Shown here piece by piece: positions 21,291 to 32,065 of a stretch of DNA of 64,000 bases. The notes below the pieces were generated by a model. The model saw only the letters and a list, made by a program, of their open reading frames with translations. It searched no databases and was not told the origin of the DNA. Position 1 is the first letter of the stretch. Each line of letters starts with the position of its first letter. Source of the stretch: Argyresthia goedartella (Eukaryota > Arthropoda > Insecta > Lepidoptera > Argyresthiidae); the NCBI GenBank assembly GCA_949825045.1, contig OX463829.1, positions 17,640,715 to 17,704,714 of the forward strand, in the 5' to 3' direction. The position numbers were made by a program, and so were the translations under genes.

Positions 21291-24200
21291 AGCTAGTAAG
21301 GGCGGTTTGGTGCTTAATAAGCATTAAATAATATAATAAACAGAATATAATACATATAATACAAATACAATGTACATACATAATTACACATGATAAACAT
21401 AACACATACCACATACTTAAACTTAATATGGAAGATAGTTTATTAGGTCTGTTTTCGAACTAAGTTTAGCTACTTCAGTCACTAACCGACGATAGATTAT
21501 AAAAATATATATTAAAAGGTATACGCGTAAAGGTAGATAATTAATTTTTAAGGTTAAATGTTGATTTTGACATTCTCCAAATGTTACCTATGTGTTTATT
21601 ATGGAAATAAACTCTTTTTGAATTTTGAATTTATAAAATATTGATGACTGACATATTTCGTATTTGAATGATGAGTCATGCCTGTGACAAATAAATTTGC
21701 AATTCAAGATTTATATTCAGGATGAAATGTATAACTTTGTATAGACTCACGTAATCAATAACCTCGTAATGCCATATTGTAACTTAGATAAGGCGTAATA
21801 TTTAATCGACATCAATTTATTTCTAATCTTACCTATTAAAAAAACTTGGCGGCAAAATTAATACAAACCATTTTTATTGAGGCTAAGATTGATGAAATAT
21901 GATGATGGGTTTGTTATTTCCTAAACTTATGTACCAAACACTATCTTGAATATGACAATATTCAAGATAGAATGAAACAATTTGGTGTGGATGACCTAGG
22001 ATCTCTAGAATTGGTCACTCAGCCCTTTTAAACGAAATAGCAAACTAACTGCCAAAATGAAATTCCTTCTACAAATGAGTTGTTTCCGGATTCGTGAAAA
22101 GGACGGAGCCTTGTATAAACCACACTACACTATGATACCTACATATTATGTGTATTGTGGTAGAATGTTCATTGTAAGGGTTAAACTCCAATTCACAAAG
22201 CAACGGAAATATAAACTCATACTTGTGCTCCGTTGCTTCAATGAATGGAGTACGATAAGCAATTTTGCCCTCCTAATTAGGTAAATAGTACTCGTATTAA
22301 ACTGACTCATTACAGAATAATCCCATATTTTTCTCAAATTATGATGAAGTTATTTATTACCAGCGCATTTTCTTTAGCACTATATTCCCATTTAATTTCC
22401 CCAACGTTAACTACTGCTGTACTTGCAATTTTGCTGTTATTACATGGATTTATTAGCTCTGGTTGGGCAGGCAATAACCTTTTGCGGACTTTCCATTCGG
22501 GATTTGTTGGATGGATTATTGTGTATTCTTAGTTTAAGTTAGGATGCATGACATGAACCAAAATTCAGGGCGAATTGTACCGCAAGTTTTGTATTGACTG
22601 CCACAAATTTTTATTTAAATCGTATTTAGCGGCATTCAAGTGTGGTAAGTTGCCTTCAAATTTGCATAGAAAATACTCTCGTACACTTAACTACCAAAAT
22701 CTTGACTCATGACGGAAAATAGCGCTCAGGCTAACCAATGTAAGACTATGTGGGAAGTGATTGTAGCATATCTCCACTTAGGTAATTACCATTACTTTGT
22801 ACATACCATCTCAGTACAAACGGTCACGCACTAGTAATGACATCATCTCATACTTTTATCAGATCATATTCCTTCGACGTAAGTATAGGTTTACTTACAG
22901 TGGAGATATCTGGGAATACAGTAGGAATCTCGTCATGCTACTCCGGCCGCCTGCTCCCCTAGCATGACACCAACAATAAAACACAGTGTCACTCCTTCTC
23001 CCATACGGGGAAGCAGAGGAACTATTGAACCCACGTTGCCAGTTATTCAATGCTGCATTTTACGTAACAGGGGGCTTGTCCATCGCCGCAGCTAAGGATA
23101 TATAAATATGGAATTAAAGATAAACTTTTATAGTGCATATCTTCCTTGTAACTTAAACTTCTCTCACCTAACGTGAGTCTGACACTCGTAGTGTCAGATT
23201 GTCAATCGCTGTTATTTTTATTTTTTTCAAATTTTATTAACGTTCAATAAGTCTTTAATACATTATAAAACTCATTTATGTTATGATGACTAAAAAGCTC
23301 CCGCACACCGCTCCGCTATCCGATTTGCGCCCGGTCGAAAGCTCTCAAAGCTCGCCACTCGAGCGAGACTTGGAGAGCGCTCGTGAGGCCGCATGGGTTT
23401 GGAATGCGTTTAGCAAACGGTGTCACGCATACAGAGACGGGCGCTTCGCATCCGATGAGGGTTTCTGAAGGAGACGAAATGGTTAATTTAATTAATGTTT
23501 TTTTTTTAAGTTTTGAAATCAGCAGTAATATGTCTAAGTAGGTATATACACCTATAATAACACGGCCGACCGCCGTCCCACCATGTTTAAAGATAAAATT
23601 CTGTATTAAAAAATAAACTAGTTCGCAAACTTTTAGGATATTCTAGTATTCTTAACAAATTATCCACTGAAATTGCTTATTTTAATTATTCATTATTCAA
23701 CCTTGATTTCAACCTTGTTTAGGTACTACTAAACAAGGTTGAAATCCAATACTAAAATTCAGCATGGCTTTAGTGCTTCCACAGCCATTCAAGACAAGCC
23801 CGTAAGTTTAATCGCTAATGGTGACTCCAAGAAATTGCTGCAGGCTCAACATACATTACGCGCCGTGTATGAACCCTCATTATAACAATGAGAATATAAC
23901 AGGCAGTGTATCCTTTTGCAACGAATTCCCTCGCTTTGTGAGTGGAGTGTAGTCAAGGTATAACAACTTATAGAAAGTGTGACTGATTAATTAGCTGCTG
24001 CTTTATCTGACAGATGGGGGTCAGTGAACTAAGTTGTAACATTGTTACTTCACTCGGCAAATTAGGCAAAACTGCTGACCGGCTCGCGCTGTATAGATAC
24101 AAACAGACTATATGGAAGAATATATAGCTTTCCATTTATACTATTTGAACAATTTTTTGTGCATCTAATGATACCTAATTCAATTGTACTGTATGTTTTC

Positions 24201-24389
24201 TATTGGTTTCTTGACAAATTAATTCCAAAGATTACATACCGTGTATATCTTCAGTAATGAGCTTAAGCTTTAAAAGCCACCTAAAAACAAACTAAATTCC
24301 TCTCGACACCCTAATTAATTACCTCTGTGTTATGTTAAGGCGATATCAAAAAAATGTATTTTTTTTCGAATCCATCAACTCCACTATAA
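21291..24389. other. no gene recognised; CpG-richer patch at 23283-23470
   Basis: About 3 kb. The patch at 23283-23470 is distinctly GC-rich against its surroundings and open for 61 codons on the plus strand, with no recognisable motif and no clear splice context. A fragment at about 22995-23030 (CTCCCATACGGGGAAGCAGA) resembles repeat E in reverse. An ATG frame at 22341-22532 is hydrophobic but shows no other coding sign. Confidence 0.35.
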
Positions 24390-24650
24390 AGTTATCTACA
24401 GATTTGATTTTTAGGTTTACGTTTATTGAGTATTTGATTGAGATTTTCCCTGAAGGCAAACGCGATTGGATGAAATTTTCTCGATATAATTTAATTACGA
24501 AAAGACCTCTAAATTGTTTATTTGTTTCCTGTAATTCTGAAATCCTAACTCATTTCATTGCGAAATTGAATTTAAAATGTGTATTATTGTACATTATGTA
24601 TTCGTAGACTCTCCTTGAAAATATTATTGACAAAATAGCCTAGTTTATTT
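24390..24650 (+). repeat. dispersed repeat F (copy 2)
   Basis: Matches 4745-5010 in opposite orientation over about 250 bp, for example ACGTTTATTGAGTATTTGAT, CGCGATTGGATGAAATTTTC and CTGAAATCCTAACT. The flanking inverted arms seen at 4568-5097 are not evident here. A 91-codon frame across the copy is not kept open in copy 1, so I do not treat it as coding. Confidence 0.7.
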
Positions 24651-25177
24651 TTAATCAATTTTTAAGTTTGGCGCTACGTTATTTAAGTTTTAGTCGAGCG
24701 CATTGTTTGCGCTCTCTTTTCTTTCTTATGTGAAAGTAATTAACGCTGTCACTTTAATTTACATTGGTATTCCTTTTATATATTTTTTTCTGTATCACCT
24801 AAATGCTTTTATAATCTTTTACCCAGGTTCATCATAAAAGTAAAATACGGCGCGATGTTTCTGGGATATTATTAGCTCAAAGATGAGAAAGCTACTAGAC
24901 AAAGGCCAAACACAGTTGTGGATTATCATCAACCACGCTGTTTGTTTGGTCTGTCTGTCCATTTATAACTAGCCACCAATTAGTTTGCTTAAATTGTGAG
25001 CAGGAATTTACTGGGAAATTCCCAAGAGATATTAAGGGTCATCGTTTTGACAAGACCCTGCATTTGTAGAGCTTCAACCTGTCAGTTAACAATATAGTCT
25101 TATTTGTGACAACGGCTATAACTTGTCACAGTTTAATGCTTATAACGGAGCTATTTTCATTAACGTATATAATGTTG
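24651..25177. other. no gene recognised
   Basis: No readable feature. Confidence 0.3.
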
Positions 25178-25258
25178 TTTACATAGGCCTACCTGTTGTT
25201 TAACTATGCCCTGCCATCCTAGGTTTGCTGGAAGAAATCTCTTGTTAGAGATAAGCTT
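25178..25258 (+). mobile_element. LINE 3' UTR with hairpin, cut off within the tail
   Basis: ACATAGGCCTACCTGTTGTT, TAGGTTTGCTGGAAGAAATC and the hairpin TCTCTTGTTAGAGATAAGC match the family. It stops at CTTGCC and continues directly into repeat K, so the GTGCAATAAAG terminus is lost. Confidence 0.75.
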
Positions 25259-25570
25259 GCCGACTTCAAAAAAGAGGAGGTTCTATTTCATCTGTTTTTT
25301 GTGTGTTTGTTATGCGATTACTCCGTTAATTATAAACCGATTTTGATGATTCTTATTTTGATTGGTAGGTCATACGCCAGAGGTGGTTCCATACAAATTT
25401 TATCAAAATTGATTAAGTGATTTTTGAAAAAATCAAGAAATACAAAAAAATACACAGATGACGTTTTGGTTTTCCTTGCAGCAAAAGTTTTAATGAGGAC
25501 TTCTTATGTACACAGACTTCATTCACATCTCGACCGTGGAGGAAGAAATAGGGCTTGAAATTGAAGTTGT
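25259..25570 (+). repeat. dispersed repeat K (copy 1)
   Basis: Begins GACTTCAAAAAAGAGGAGGT and contains ATTATAAACCGATTTTGATG. The matching sequence at 35385-35605 lies in reverse (AGTTTGACTCGTGTGTTTGT, GGTTTTCAGAAAAG). This type of repeat is common in Lepidoptera; I cannot assign its class. Confidence 0.6.
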
Positions 25571-25572
25571 TT

Positions 25573-25921
25573 TTAGGGTTCCGTACCCGTAGGCTGTATC
25601 TCAAGAACCTAGCTAGCTAGAGAGTTGAAATTTTCACAGATTATGTATTTCTGTTGCCGCTATAACAACAAATACTAAAAAAACAGGATAAAAGAAATAT
25701 TTAAGGGGCTCCCATACAACAATTCTTTCAATACCACATACAAACTTATGGCTGCACCTGGTTACGTACATGGAGTGTGAAAGTAACCGCACCAATAACT
25801 TTGTAAACAATATTTTGCTGTGTAAAATCCAAACTATTCACTCCACACCATCGCTTCCATTGAACGGTGGTACGGAACCCTTCGTGCGCGATTTAGACTC
25901 GCACTTGACCGGTTTTATTTT
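25573..25921 (+). repeat. repeat G (copy 1), lacking its (GTCY)n microsatellite
   Basis: Starts TTTAGGGTTCCGTACCCGTA and jumps straight to GGCTGTATCTCAAGAACC, so the block with the (GTCY)n run is deleted. The rest is typical: TTCTGTTGCCGCTATAACAA, GGCTCCCATACAACAA, CACTCCACACCATCGCTTCC, and a terminal GGTACGGAACCCTTCGTGCG with a GCG-AGT/ACTCGC hairpin and T-run. Confidence 0.8.
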
Positions 25922-25944
25922 AAAGTTATTAACTGTGTGAATTA

Positions 25945-26860
25945 TTACAAGCAGAGGAGCAAAGCTGCTAACATCAACTAGCCCACAATATGACCCAAAC
26001 AGTTACAAATTCCTGCAAAAGGAGTTTCAACTTGAACTGAACAACTCTTTCGATGGGCTAATGGAAAAGAACCAGGATGTGGACTCACTAAACCACGCAT
26101 TGTGGACTACCCTAAAGCATACCACCATGAAGCACATAGGGGGGTGAAGACCACCTAAGGAGGCAAAACTGACGCCCAACGCGCTGTCTCTATAATCTCG
26201 AAGAAGAGAAATGAAAAACAGCTCCTCATTGGACTTGAGAGAGCTTAACACCTTAAGGCAATTAAAAAGGCAATCTGCAACGACGTTAGGTCTTATTATA
26301 CCAAAGCCTTCAAAAAGAAGCTGAACAAAAACAAAATAGAGATAAACAAGCTCACGGATACAGCCGGAAACATTGTGACGGATCGGAATCAAATTATAAA
26401 GATAGTTGAGGAGTTTTACGGGAACTTGTATGCTTCAAGAGCCGAAACATGGATATTCACTTAGCAAATTATACACAAAATTAAGGTGGCCCAATGAGCA
26501 ATGGAATAGATACCTAACGTTCCATGTTAGGTATCTCTCTCGTTGACCGCGTGCCAAACGTCGAAATTCGATGGAAGACGAAGGTCGAAGATGTAGATAA
26601 GCGGATAATGAGACTGATGTGGAAATGAGCGGGACACTTGGCTAGAAGGGATGACGGACGGTAGACCAAAGCAGTCACGGAGTGGTGGCCAAGGGGAGCT
26701 ACAAGGCCAGTGGGCAGACCACCTGCCCGATGGTCCGACGACATACTAACGTCGACAGGATCTCAATGGATGCGGAGGGCACAGGACCGCAGGGGTTGGC
26801 GCTATAGAGAAGAGGCCTATGCCCAGCAGGGGGTTGATGTGGGCTGAGCATGAAGATGAT
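25945..26860 (+). pseudogene. RTE-type LINE remnant with reverse transcriptase domain deleted
   Basis: 25945-26465 encodes, with frameshifts, the endonuclease-to-RT linker (motifs FQLELNNSFDGL, HALWTTLKHT, IVEEFYGNLYASRAETW). 26515-26855 encodes the C-terminus (MLGISLVDRVPN, AGHLARRDDGR, VTEWWPRGATRPVGRPPARW, and a GWRYREEAYAQQGVDVG ending). The RT domain between them is missing. Two in-frame stops (after MRLMWK and DDGR) arise where Trp is expected (TGG to TGA and TAG). A hairpin-forming duplication (ATACCTAAC and GTTAGGTAT) lies at the junction near 26511-26535. The copy ends with an ATGATG-rich tail as RTE elements do. Confidence 0.85.
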
Positions 26861-27185
26861 GATGAATTATTACATTTATTTTCTATTTACCGTTCGGTAA
26901 TATTTTGGTTTTTCAATAAACAAAGTAAAGTATTTTTTAACCATCGGTTAAACCCAGAATCTAAATTAAAACCAGTTGTGCATTCAGACATGATACTTCA
27001 TTATCTCTAGATAAGCCTTGTACATGCTACTCTGGTCTCTGTACATACTAATGACAAATTAGTCCCATTACGTGAAGCCCCGGAAGTGATGTGGTTGTGT
27101 TAATAGTTTAAGCTTAGTACAGAACATATCCGGCCTTGCTAATTCATGTGCAGTCAACGATCAGATGCATAAGTGACAATAAACA
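26861..27185. other. no gene recognised
   Basis: AT-rich sequence after the RTE tail. Nothing assigned. Confidence 0.3.
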
Positions 27186-27262
27186 TGAAAACATAAACAT
27201 TAACGTCTTATATATAGGCAAATACATTGCTTCTGGCCCGACACTAGGATACCATGTGTCGT
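27186..27262 (-). repeat. SINE-C 3' fragment
   Basis: The minus strand shows ATGGTATCCTAGTGTCGGGC, CAGAAGCAATGTATT and an (ATGTTT)n-like tail, the 3' end of SINE-C. The tRNA-like head is missing. Confidence 0.65.
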
Positions 27263-27330
27263 AAACAGCCATGTATAGCGATATGTCGAAAACTCTTTGA
27301 CTTATAGAAAATGATTAAGGGCTAATTTAA
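27263..27330 (+). repeat. dispersed repeat J (fragment)
   Basis: TCGAAAACTCTTTGACTTAT followed by AGAAAATGATTAAGGGCTAA matches 28910-28955. Related downstream pieces of the same repeat are at 28202-28300 and 28998-29095. Confidence 0.55.
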
Positions 27331-27774
27331 AGTAGAAGCCATAAACCGTGAGACAACTTTGACAATTCATTTTGCACCAATGTTGCCACAGACACGGTGG
27401 TGCTGTTCGTATCGATATAAAAAAGGAGTAACGGTTAAATGGTGACCAGCGGTATTTATCCAAAAGTTATAAGTGAGTTTATAATCAAATTAAGTTATGT
27501 ACCAGATGCACATTTTAATTTAGAAATTATTACCGAAATTAAAATTTGTATCCCACAATACAAAATGGCTGCCAAGCATGCATGTAAAATGAAGTAACTT
27601 GGTGTTTATGGAGAAAATAAAAACTAACTTATGGAAGACTGGTTAGACCGGGGTTTCCATTCTCTTCCATTGTTATAACCTGTTCCTGGTGGCGAGCATG
27701 ATAATTGATGCAATTTCAAGCAATAGATTTGACATAGTTACATAATAGTTTAATTAATTTTATTAACTATAATT
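27331..27774. other. no gene recognised
   Basis: AT-rich sequence between repeat J and repeat G. Nothing assigned. Confidence 0.3.
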
Positions 27775-28190
27775 TTTAGGGTTCCGTACCCGAAGGGTGT
27801 AAAATTGGAGCATATTACCTACTAAGCCTCCGCTGTCCGTCCGTCCGTCCGTCTGTCATTAGGCTGTATCTTATAAAAAGTGATAGTTAGACAGATGAAA
27901 TTTTCACAGATGATGTATTTCTGTTGCCGCTATAACAACAAATACAAAAAAACCGAATAAAATTAATATTTAAGGGGGCCCCCATATATAATTCATTTCA
28001 AAACCACATACAAACTTATTAATGCACCTGGTTACGTACATGGAGTGTGAAAGTATTCACACCAATAACTTTGTAAACAACATTTTGCTATGTAAAATCC
28101 AAACTATTCACTCCACACCATCCCTACCATTATACGGTGGTACGGAACCCTTCGTGCGCGAGTTAGACTCGCATTTGACCGGGTTTTTGT
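27775..28190 (+). repeat. repeat G (copy 2), full length with (GTCY)n
   Basis: Starts TTTAGGGTTCCGTACCCGAA, then CTACTAAGCCTCCGCTGTCC and the microsatellite GTCCGTCCGTCCGTCTGTC (about 27835-27857), then ATTTCTGTTGCCGCTATAAC, CATGGAGTGTGAAAGT and CCATTATACGGTGGTACGG, ending GCGCGAGTTAGACTCGC plus a T-rich end. I recall lepidopteran MITE-like elements described as carrying hitchhiking (GTCY)n microsatellites, and this family fits that description. No transposase is encoded. Confidence 0.85.
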
Positions 28191-28201
28191 TAAGACGCAA
28201 T

Positions 28202-28300
28202 CATCATTGAAAGAATAGGAAACGAGATATTTGCCAAAAACGTGAGAGCTTGAAAAACGTGAGACCCGGACAAGTGAACAAGTGATTTATAGGTATAGTG
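28202..28300 (+). repeat. dispersed repeat J (fragment)
   Basis: TTGAAAGAATAGGAAACGAG and ATATTTGCCAAAAACGTGAG match 28998-29095. The family is unidentified. Confidence 0.55.
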
Positions 28301-28325
28301 ACTTTTGAGAGGATATTAAGTATTT

Positions 28326-28824
28326 TATCTACATACGTATCATAAACCCTCTTTATTGCGTACAAAAACCGCACGTTACGATCAGCATAATGTTAAACTA
28401 CTTGGTAAAAACTCATTTCTTATCTGAAAAATTCCACATTATGACCATAATGTGTAATTTTTCTACATATTATGACATTCAAATTTCGAACGTCGACGCC
28501 CGCCTGCTTGCCGCCCCTAGATTGTCTGTGAAGTTGGTACTGACATTCAAATTTCGAACGCCGACGCCCGCCTTCGTGAAGTTGGTACTACAGAACAAGC
28601 TAAACAACTGCAGAGCCACAATGCCGGTCAAACATGCGGTTCCTGAACACATCAAAGAGAGCTTATGATATGTGTGTAGATAAACTAGTGTATGTAACTG
28701 TACATAATTAGGCATTAAAACTCTCGAGTGATATTATTATGAAACTCGCCTTCACCTCGTTTCATAAACCCACTCTCGAGTATTAATGCCCTCCATTATG
28801 TAGCAGTCACATAAACTACTATTA
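28326..28824 (+). repeat. repeat D (copy 1), full length
   Basis: Starts ATCTACATACGTATCATAAA and ends TATGTAGCAGTCACATAAAC. The core carries two tandem copies of a ~48-68-bp unit beginning GACATTCAAATTTCGAACG. Toward the 3' end is AACTCTCGAGTGAT paired with CACTCTCGAGT, a foldback whose loop holds an extra ~45 nt here. Four other copies occur at 43926, 48921, 54599 and 63168. Open frames through it on both strands are by-products of the repeat. Probably a non-autonomous DNA transposon. Confidence 0.8.
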
Positions 28825-28861
28825 TTCGCTCATAATAAATATTTCACGACAAACACGTCAA

Positions 28862-29095
28862 ACTTCGCATTATGCCATGTATCGCTCAGTGTAGCGCGCT
28901 CTCCGCGCTCTACGTCGAAAACGCTTTGACATATAGAAAATGATAAAGGGCTAATAAGTAGAGAATTTTATCAGCTACATTTTTGGTGAAATGCAAATTT
29001 CATTGAAAGAATAGGAAGCGAGATATTTGCCAAAAAAAAACGTTTTTCGTTACCACTGCGCTTGAATAACGTGAGATGCGGACACGTGATTTAGT
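28862..29095 (+). repeat. dispersed repeat J (longest copy)
   Basis: Contains CATGTATCGCTCAGTGTAGC, TCGAAAACGCTTTGACATAT, TTGAAAGAATAGGAAGCGAG and GAATAACGTGAGATGCGGAC. The fragments at 27263-27330 and 28202-28300 match successive parts of it. Confidence 0.6.
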
Positions 29096-30504
29096 GTGAT
29101 TCTGGGACAAAAAGTGTAAGGGTGCCCAAATAAATTGGTTACGCAATTTTTCTACTTGTTATCTCACATCTCATACTCTTAATAGCCTGGGCTATAATTG
29201 TAACTGTAACGATAAACTTATTAAGTGAAATTCAACTACTACAACCTTAAGCCTTAACACCTAGTCCGTTCCTCATAATATTTTCTATCAGTACTGAAAG
29301 GTTTCTGATCAAACTCGAACCATCGATTTACGACTTTCAAGTTTCAACTGAACTTTGCGAAGTTTATTTATTATTCAGAAGATCAAGGGTAAGGTATTGG
29401 TCTGCTTGATTAAATTTGACCAAACATCCAACCTGAAGTAATTTGTTTTATTAATTGGTATTTAATTAGGTGCCCGAGATTAAATTTTGGCCGGATTTGA
29501 CGGCGAAGGCTGTCGGGGCAATATTAAACGTCGGGCGTGATCCCAAGATTTTGTTATTAATAACCCAGATCTTTATTTGGTGGGCTTTGCTCCGTAGTTG
29601 TACAGGACAGACCGTTGGTTATACTCTACAGTGAGTTTCCTTTTATTATAAATGATAATGACGAAGTTAGTACAATAGTTTCAAAATCCAATAATGTATT
29701 TTTTGCGCATCGGCAGCGGTCGTGTCTAACTGTCACTGAAGCGTATTTAAAGGACGTTCACCTCTTTGGTATTTCATCATCGTATTACTCAGCCCATATC
29801 GACCTACTGCTGGAAACAGGCATCTTCTCTAGAGCATAAATCTTCTTTCGTATTTAATAAATCCAAATCGTAACTTACCGAATCTAAGACTATCTTTTTA
29901 GAGTTTCTCATTATCTATCGTTAAGTTTTAGATGGGCACAACTGTGCCCCTGCCACCTAGTATGGGAAAAGGCCTGAAGAATTTTGTAGGAATTTGTAAA
30001 TATCACGCCTTCAGTTTCAATTTGTGCCACATCTCAAACCTTATATCAACGTCAGTGTTAAGATCACAATGAAAAGTACGCCTCTCCACACGGCCCTCTC
30101 CAGCTAAGGGTTTGAAGGGCGTCGTCGGGTCGAGTCTTCAAGAGCTTCTATCTCAGCCGACTTCGCTATGAATCTGCATACCTCAGACCTGGGAGATGTG
30201 GACTTATTTAAATTGTGCGATAAGTTTCTTGACGTATTTGGGTTTCAGTTAAGTTCAGGTGAAATGTTCAGGGGTGTAAGAGCCAGTGAACGGCGATGAG
30301 CATAATGATAATACGTTGCGGTTATTTTTACGTATTGTTTGAACGAATAACAACTAATGGAACATTGACATTTTATTTATGGAAATTGGACCATCTTCTG
30401 TCCAGAATGAACTTATAGTGCATTTTGCTCCTCAGGCCAACTAATCTGTTAACTGAAGAGCTCTAAAATCGGTCACAGGAGTGTTCGTGGGTGTGTGTGT
30501 TCGT
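29096..30504. other. no gene recognised
   Basis: About 1.4 kb. Around 29935-29970 a short match to repeat E is seen (ATGGGCACAACTGTGCCCCT, CCACCTAGTATGGGAAAAGG). A GC-richer segment at 30080-30190 has no recognisable coding sense. Confidence 0.35.
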
Positions 30505-30580
30505 TCTGCCGAAATCTTTGGTGCTGCGGGGTCAGAAGCAATGAATGTGCCTGTATATAATGTTTATATTTATTTATGAT
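30505..30580 (+). repeat. SINE-C 3' fragment
   Basis: GGTGCTGCGGGGTCAGAAGC, AATGAATGTGCCTGTATATA and a (TTTAT)-rich tail match the end of SINE-C. The head is missing. Confidence 0.55.
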
Positions 30581-31734
30581 CAGGGCAGCACTTTGTCCAC
30601 ACCCTGTCAATGTCATGACATTAATAGGTACAAAGTAGGTATTTGTCCAAATTATATTTCAGTTAAGATGCTCTTCAAACATACAGGTACATATATTATG
30701 GACATAACAACCTCACCCACATGTTACTCTGACTGAGCTAAGCAAAATGTATTGCTTTAAAATTAGTATGCAGCTAAATACGCATTGAAACCCCATCCAG
30801 GCAGAAACAAGAGCATTCCATGTTGCAAATCTAACTTGCATGAAGTCGATTTACTTACTCCGAACTTCAATATAAAGTGCCTGACAAAGCAGACGACGAG
30901 ACGAACCAACTTTAGTTCACTGTGGAGCGTTGAACGCCACGAATAATGCTAGCAGTTGTGTTAGTACAACATTGGGAATGAACTAACATAATTAATTTTG
31001 AGATCTGCCTCTAGTGTATTCCCTATATCAGTCATTCTCAAATCGACTTAACAGTTTTTCTGGATGAAAACACTTAAAAGATAAGTTCACCTTCGCGCAA
31101 GCTTTCTTTATCTTTGTACTATTTGATGTGCAATAAAATTATGAATGAATGTTTTGGTACATTTGTGACCGTATACAATAAACCTGCAACTATTCTCTTG
31201 CTACCCGACCTGGTTAGCAATAGTATAACTACTCTAATTAGAGTATCATTTGTGTCCCAAAGATCTGATACCAATCCTGACAGATTACGCATTACGACAG
31301 ATAGCAATCTCGATAGGGAGTCAATTGTGACTTTGTCAGTCGTTGAGTGTCGTGACTCGGCGATTTAGATTCTTTATGAAAGTTATTACTGGCCCATGTA
31401 TTTTGTATTGAGTGCGTGGCTTGCGCAATCAGGTCGCCATTCTTGTTCGGTTATCAAAGTAGACTTAGTTCTTGTGTGTGTGTGTGTGTGGAATAATTAC
31501 TTTCTTCATATCATAGAGCGGAGAACATTATTTGATGAAGAACATTCCGACATGCTGGCAGCTCACGTTCCTAAAACCAGATGAAGAGTCATCATAATCA
31601 TAAGCATAATCATCAGTCATCGTGTTTAGATTTTAAGTACCTACTTGTATTTACTATACTAACATCCGTTTAGTCTATATCAATGTCTACCTACGTCTCA
31701 AATTAATACCCTACTCCACACGAGCTTAGACATT
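30581..31734. other. no gene recognised
   Basis: A short (GT)n run of about 15 nt lies near 31475-31489. Frames of 60-85 codons show no motif. Confidence 0.35.
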
Positions 31735-32065
31735 GCAAAGAGAAAGGTTTCCGGCGTTTCTCAAACTGGTTCCCCTCTTGCTGTCCCGCTCGCACTCAAC
31801 TCTTCTCGTAAAAGTGCAGTGTGCGCCTGCGCAGAAGAACGTTTTACTTTTGTTGCTATTCAATGAGCCGCGCAAGGCCGCTTGGCGCATAGCTTAATGC
31901 ATTTAGCAGTCAAGGTCAAGGGACATGGCGGAAAAAGAAAAAGTTTTGCGGCGGCCATCTTGGATTCCGTATTCCCGCGTTTTTGCACGGCGCTAAAAGA
32001 AGTGTAGGTGTAGCGTAAGTAGGGTACCCATTGACACGGTAAAGAATGTGGATGGCCACACAATA
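31735..32065 (+). promoter_or_regulatory. GC-rich promoter-like or enhancer-like patch
   Basis: A GC-richer island in repeat-poor sequence carries several classic motif matches: TGCGCCTGCGCA (31822-31833, one mismatch to the NRF1 palindrome), TCAAGGTCA (31910-31918, the extended half-site of ERR and FTZ-F1 nuclear receptors), a second ATGGCGG (31924-31930) and GCGGCCATCTTGG (31951-31963, the YY1/Pho-type CAAGATGGCCGC in reverse). Such clusters mark promoters of housekeeping and mitochondrial genes in animals. No exon is recognised downstream; the 32-codon frame from the ATG at 32320 is too short to judge. Function is inferred from motifs alone. Confidence 0.3.

Noticed and set aside
22341..22532. 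Secreted or membrane peptide
   Set aside because: The start is hydrophobic, but the frame is short, AT-rich and lacks any homology or splice signal I can see.
26027..26392. 121-codon minus-strand gene
   Set aside because: It is the antisense of the RTE linker region, whose plus-strand sense matches a known element type.
28479..28715. Conserved small protein (similar frames at 28.5, 49.0, 54.8 and 63.1 kb)
   Set aside because: The similarity arises because all lie in repeat D. The frames are open to different extents and run through foldback and tandem units, which does not suggest selection on a protein.
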